A DNA stretch of 64,000 nucleotides from Niveibacterium umoris (lineage in GTDB: Bacteria; Pseudomonadota; Gammaproteobacteria; Burkholderiales; Rhodocyclaceae), in contig NZ_JACIET010000002.1 in assembly GCF_014197015.1 (NCBI RefSeq), forward strand, positions 620,001 through 684,000. The letters run 5' to 3'. Shown piece by piece: positions 63,757-64,000 of this stretch. The notes beneath the pieces are model-generated. The model was given only the letters and a program-made list of their open reading frames with translations, was not told where the DNA came from and made no database searches. The position numbers and the translations under genes are program-made. Position 1 is the first letter of the stretch, and each line of letters starts with the position of its first letter.

Positions 63757-64000
63757 TCAACGTGGTCGCTGCCGTCCGGCCACCAGCGTCGCGGTCAAGG
63801 CCAGCAACACCAGTGCCAGCGTTTGTGGCTCCGGCAATGAGACCGCCCCATCGCTGGTGCGCACAGCCACCGCATACAACGGAATGCCACCTTTATTGAC
63901 GAGGTGCTGGCGGCCGTCGCTGGCGCTGAAGACCCACACGAAGGTCGGATCCGGCGCATACAACGTTCCTGACCAGTAGTCGTAGGACTGCACGTTGCTG
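63757..64000 (-). CDS. C-terminal part of a PEP-CTERM protein with a DUF1566-like domain (5' end outside window)
   Basis: The frame is open to the right edge of the window, so the start is missing. Visible are ~80 residues: 'QSYDYWSGTLYAPDPTFVWV', 'VNKGGIPLYAVAVRTSDGAV' and then the tail LPEPQTL plus a hydrophobic segment and 'AGRQRPR'. The first part is the end of a Lcl/DUF1566 domain (the W-S-T and Y-A-V-A-V-R signature), and the last is the exosortase PEP motif. It is the third PEP-CTERM protein in this window. Confidence 0.75.
   Translation of the reverse strand, partial: SNVQSYDYWSGTLYAPDPTFVWVFSASDGRQHLVNKGGIPLYAVAVRTSDGAVSLPEPQTLALVLLALTATLVAGRQRPR

Noticed and set aside
63437-63979. 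180-codon + strand frame over the intergenic region and the antisense of the PEP-CTERM tail
   Set aside because: The PEP-CTERM tail on the minus strand is clearly coding, and the + frame has no domain.

Overview
High-GC proteobacterial chromosome, most likely a betaproteobacterium of the Rhodocyclales type. This is inferred from the PEP-CTERM proteins with a sigma-54-like promoter, fused isobutyryl-CoA mutase IcmF, cobalamin-dependent MetH, NnrU, type VI secretion genes and strong GC bias at third codon positions. No rRNA, tRNA or CRISPR array was seen.

Region 1 (1-22,250) is an accessory, defence-type island with visibly weaker third-position GC bias than the rest. It opens with the 3' end of an adenine methyltransferase/type IIG-like gene, a coiled-coil protein, a DUF262-HNH (GmrSD-like) protein and a second HNH nuclease (1-4192), all on the + strand and tightly packed. 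An unknown protein, a small basic protein and a divergent PD-(D/E)XK protein follow. Next is a complete Tn7-like transposition operon, tnsA-tnsB-tnsC-tniQ (6641-12244). It is joined by ATGA/GTGA overlaps and continues without a gap into a helix-turn-helix protein and a calcineurin-like metallophosphoesterase (to 14440). Then comes a two-gene cassette: a ~1600-residue protein with a sacsin/HSP90-like ATPase and a C-terminal DUF3883 domain, and a NERD-nuclease/superfamily 1 helicase (15649-22154). No Cas gene accompanies the transposon. Its ends are not certain; a cluster of CCAATT repeats at 22529-22682 is the best candidate for an element end.

Region 2 (22,700-32,080) is type VI secretion related: a Tae4 amidase/Tai4 immunity pair, a strip with IS-like repeats and a gene remnant, a DUF748 protein, a response regulator, and an orphan VgrG. 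The VgrG has a swapped C-terminal extension of two transthyretin-like repeats. It is followed by two different predicted peptidoglycan hydrolases (NlpC/P60 type and SleB type), each followed by a signal-peptide protein that is probably its immunity protein.

Region 3 (32,100-64,000) is ordinary chromosome: an AI-2E-family permease, nucleoside 2-deoxyribosyltransferase, chemoreceptor, NnrU, PaiB-like protein, metH, PEP-CTERM proteins, an outer-membrane MipA, PilZ and GAF proteins, two periplasmic binding proteins, a hemerythrin/membrane pair, a GAF/flavin-reductase-like pair, TehA-like and EamA transporters, an S41 protease lipoprotein cluster, an esterase/TetR divergent pair, and icmF with a divergent AraC regulator. 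icmF carries an in-frame palindromic repeat inside its coding sequence.
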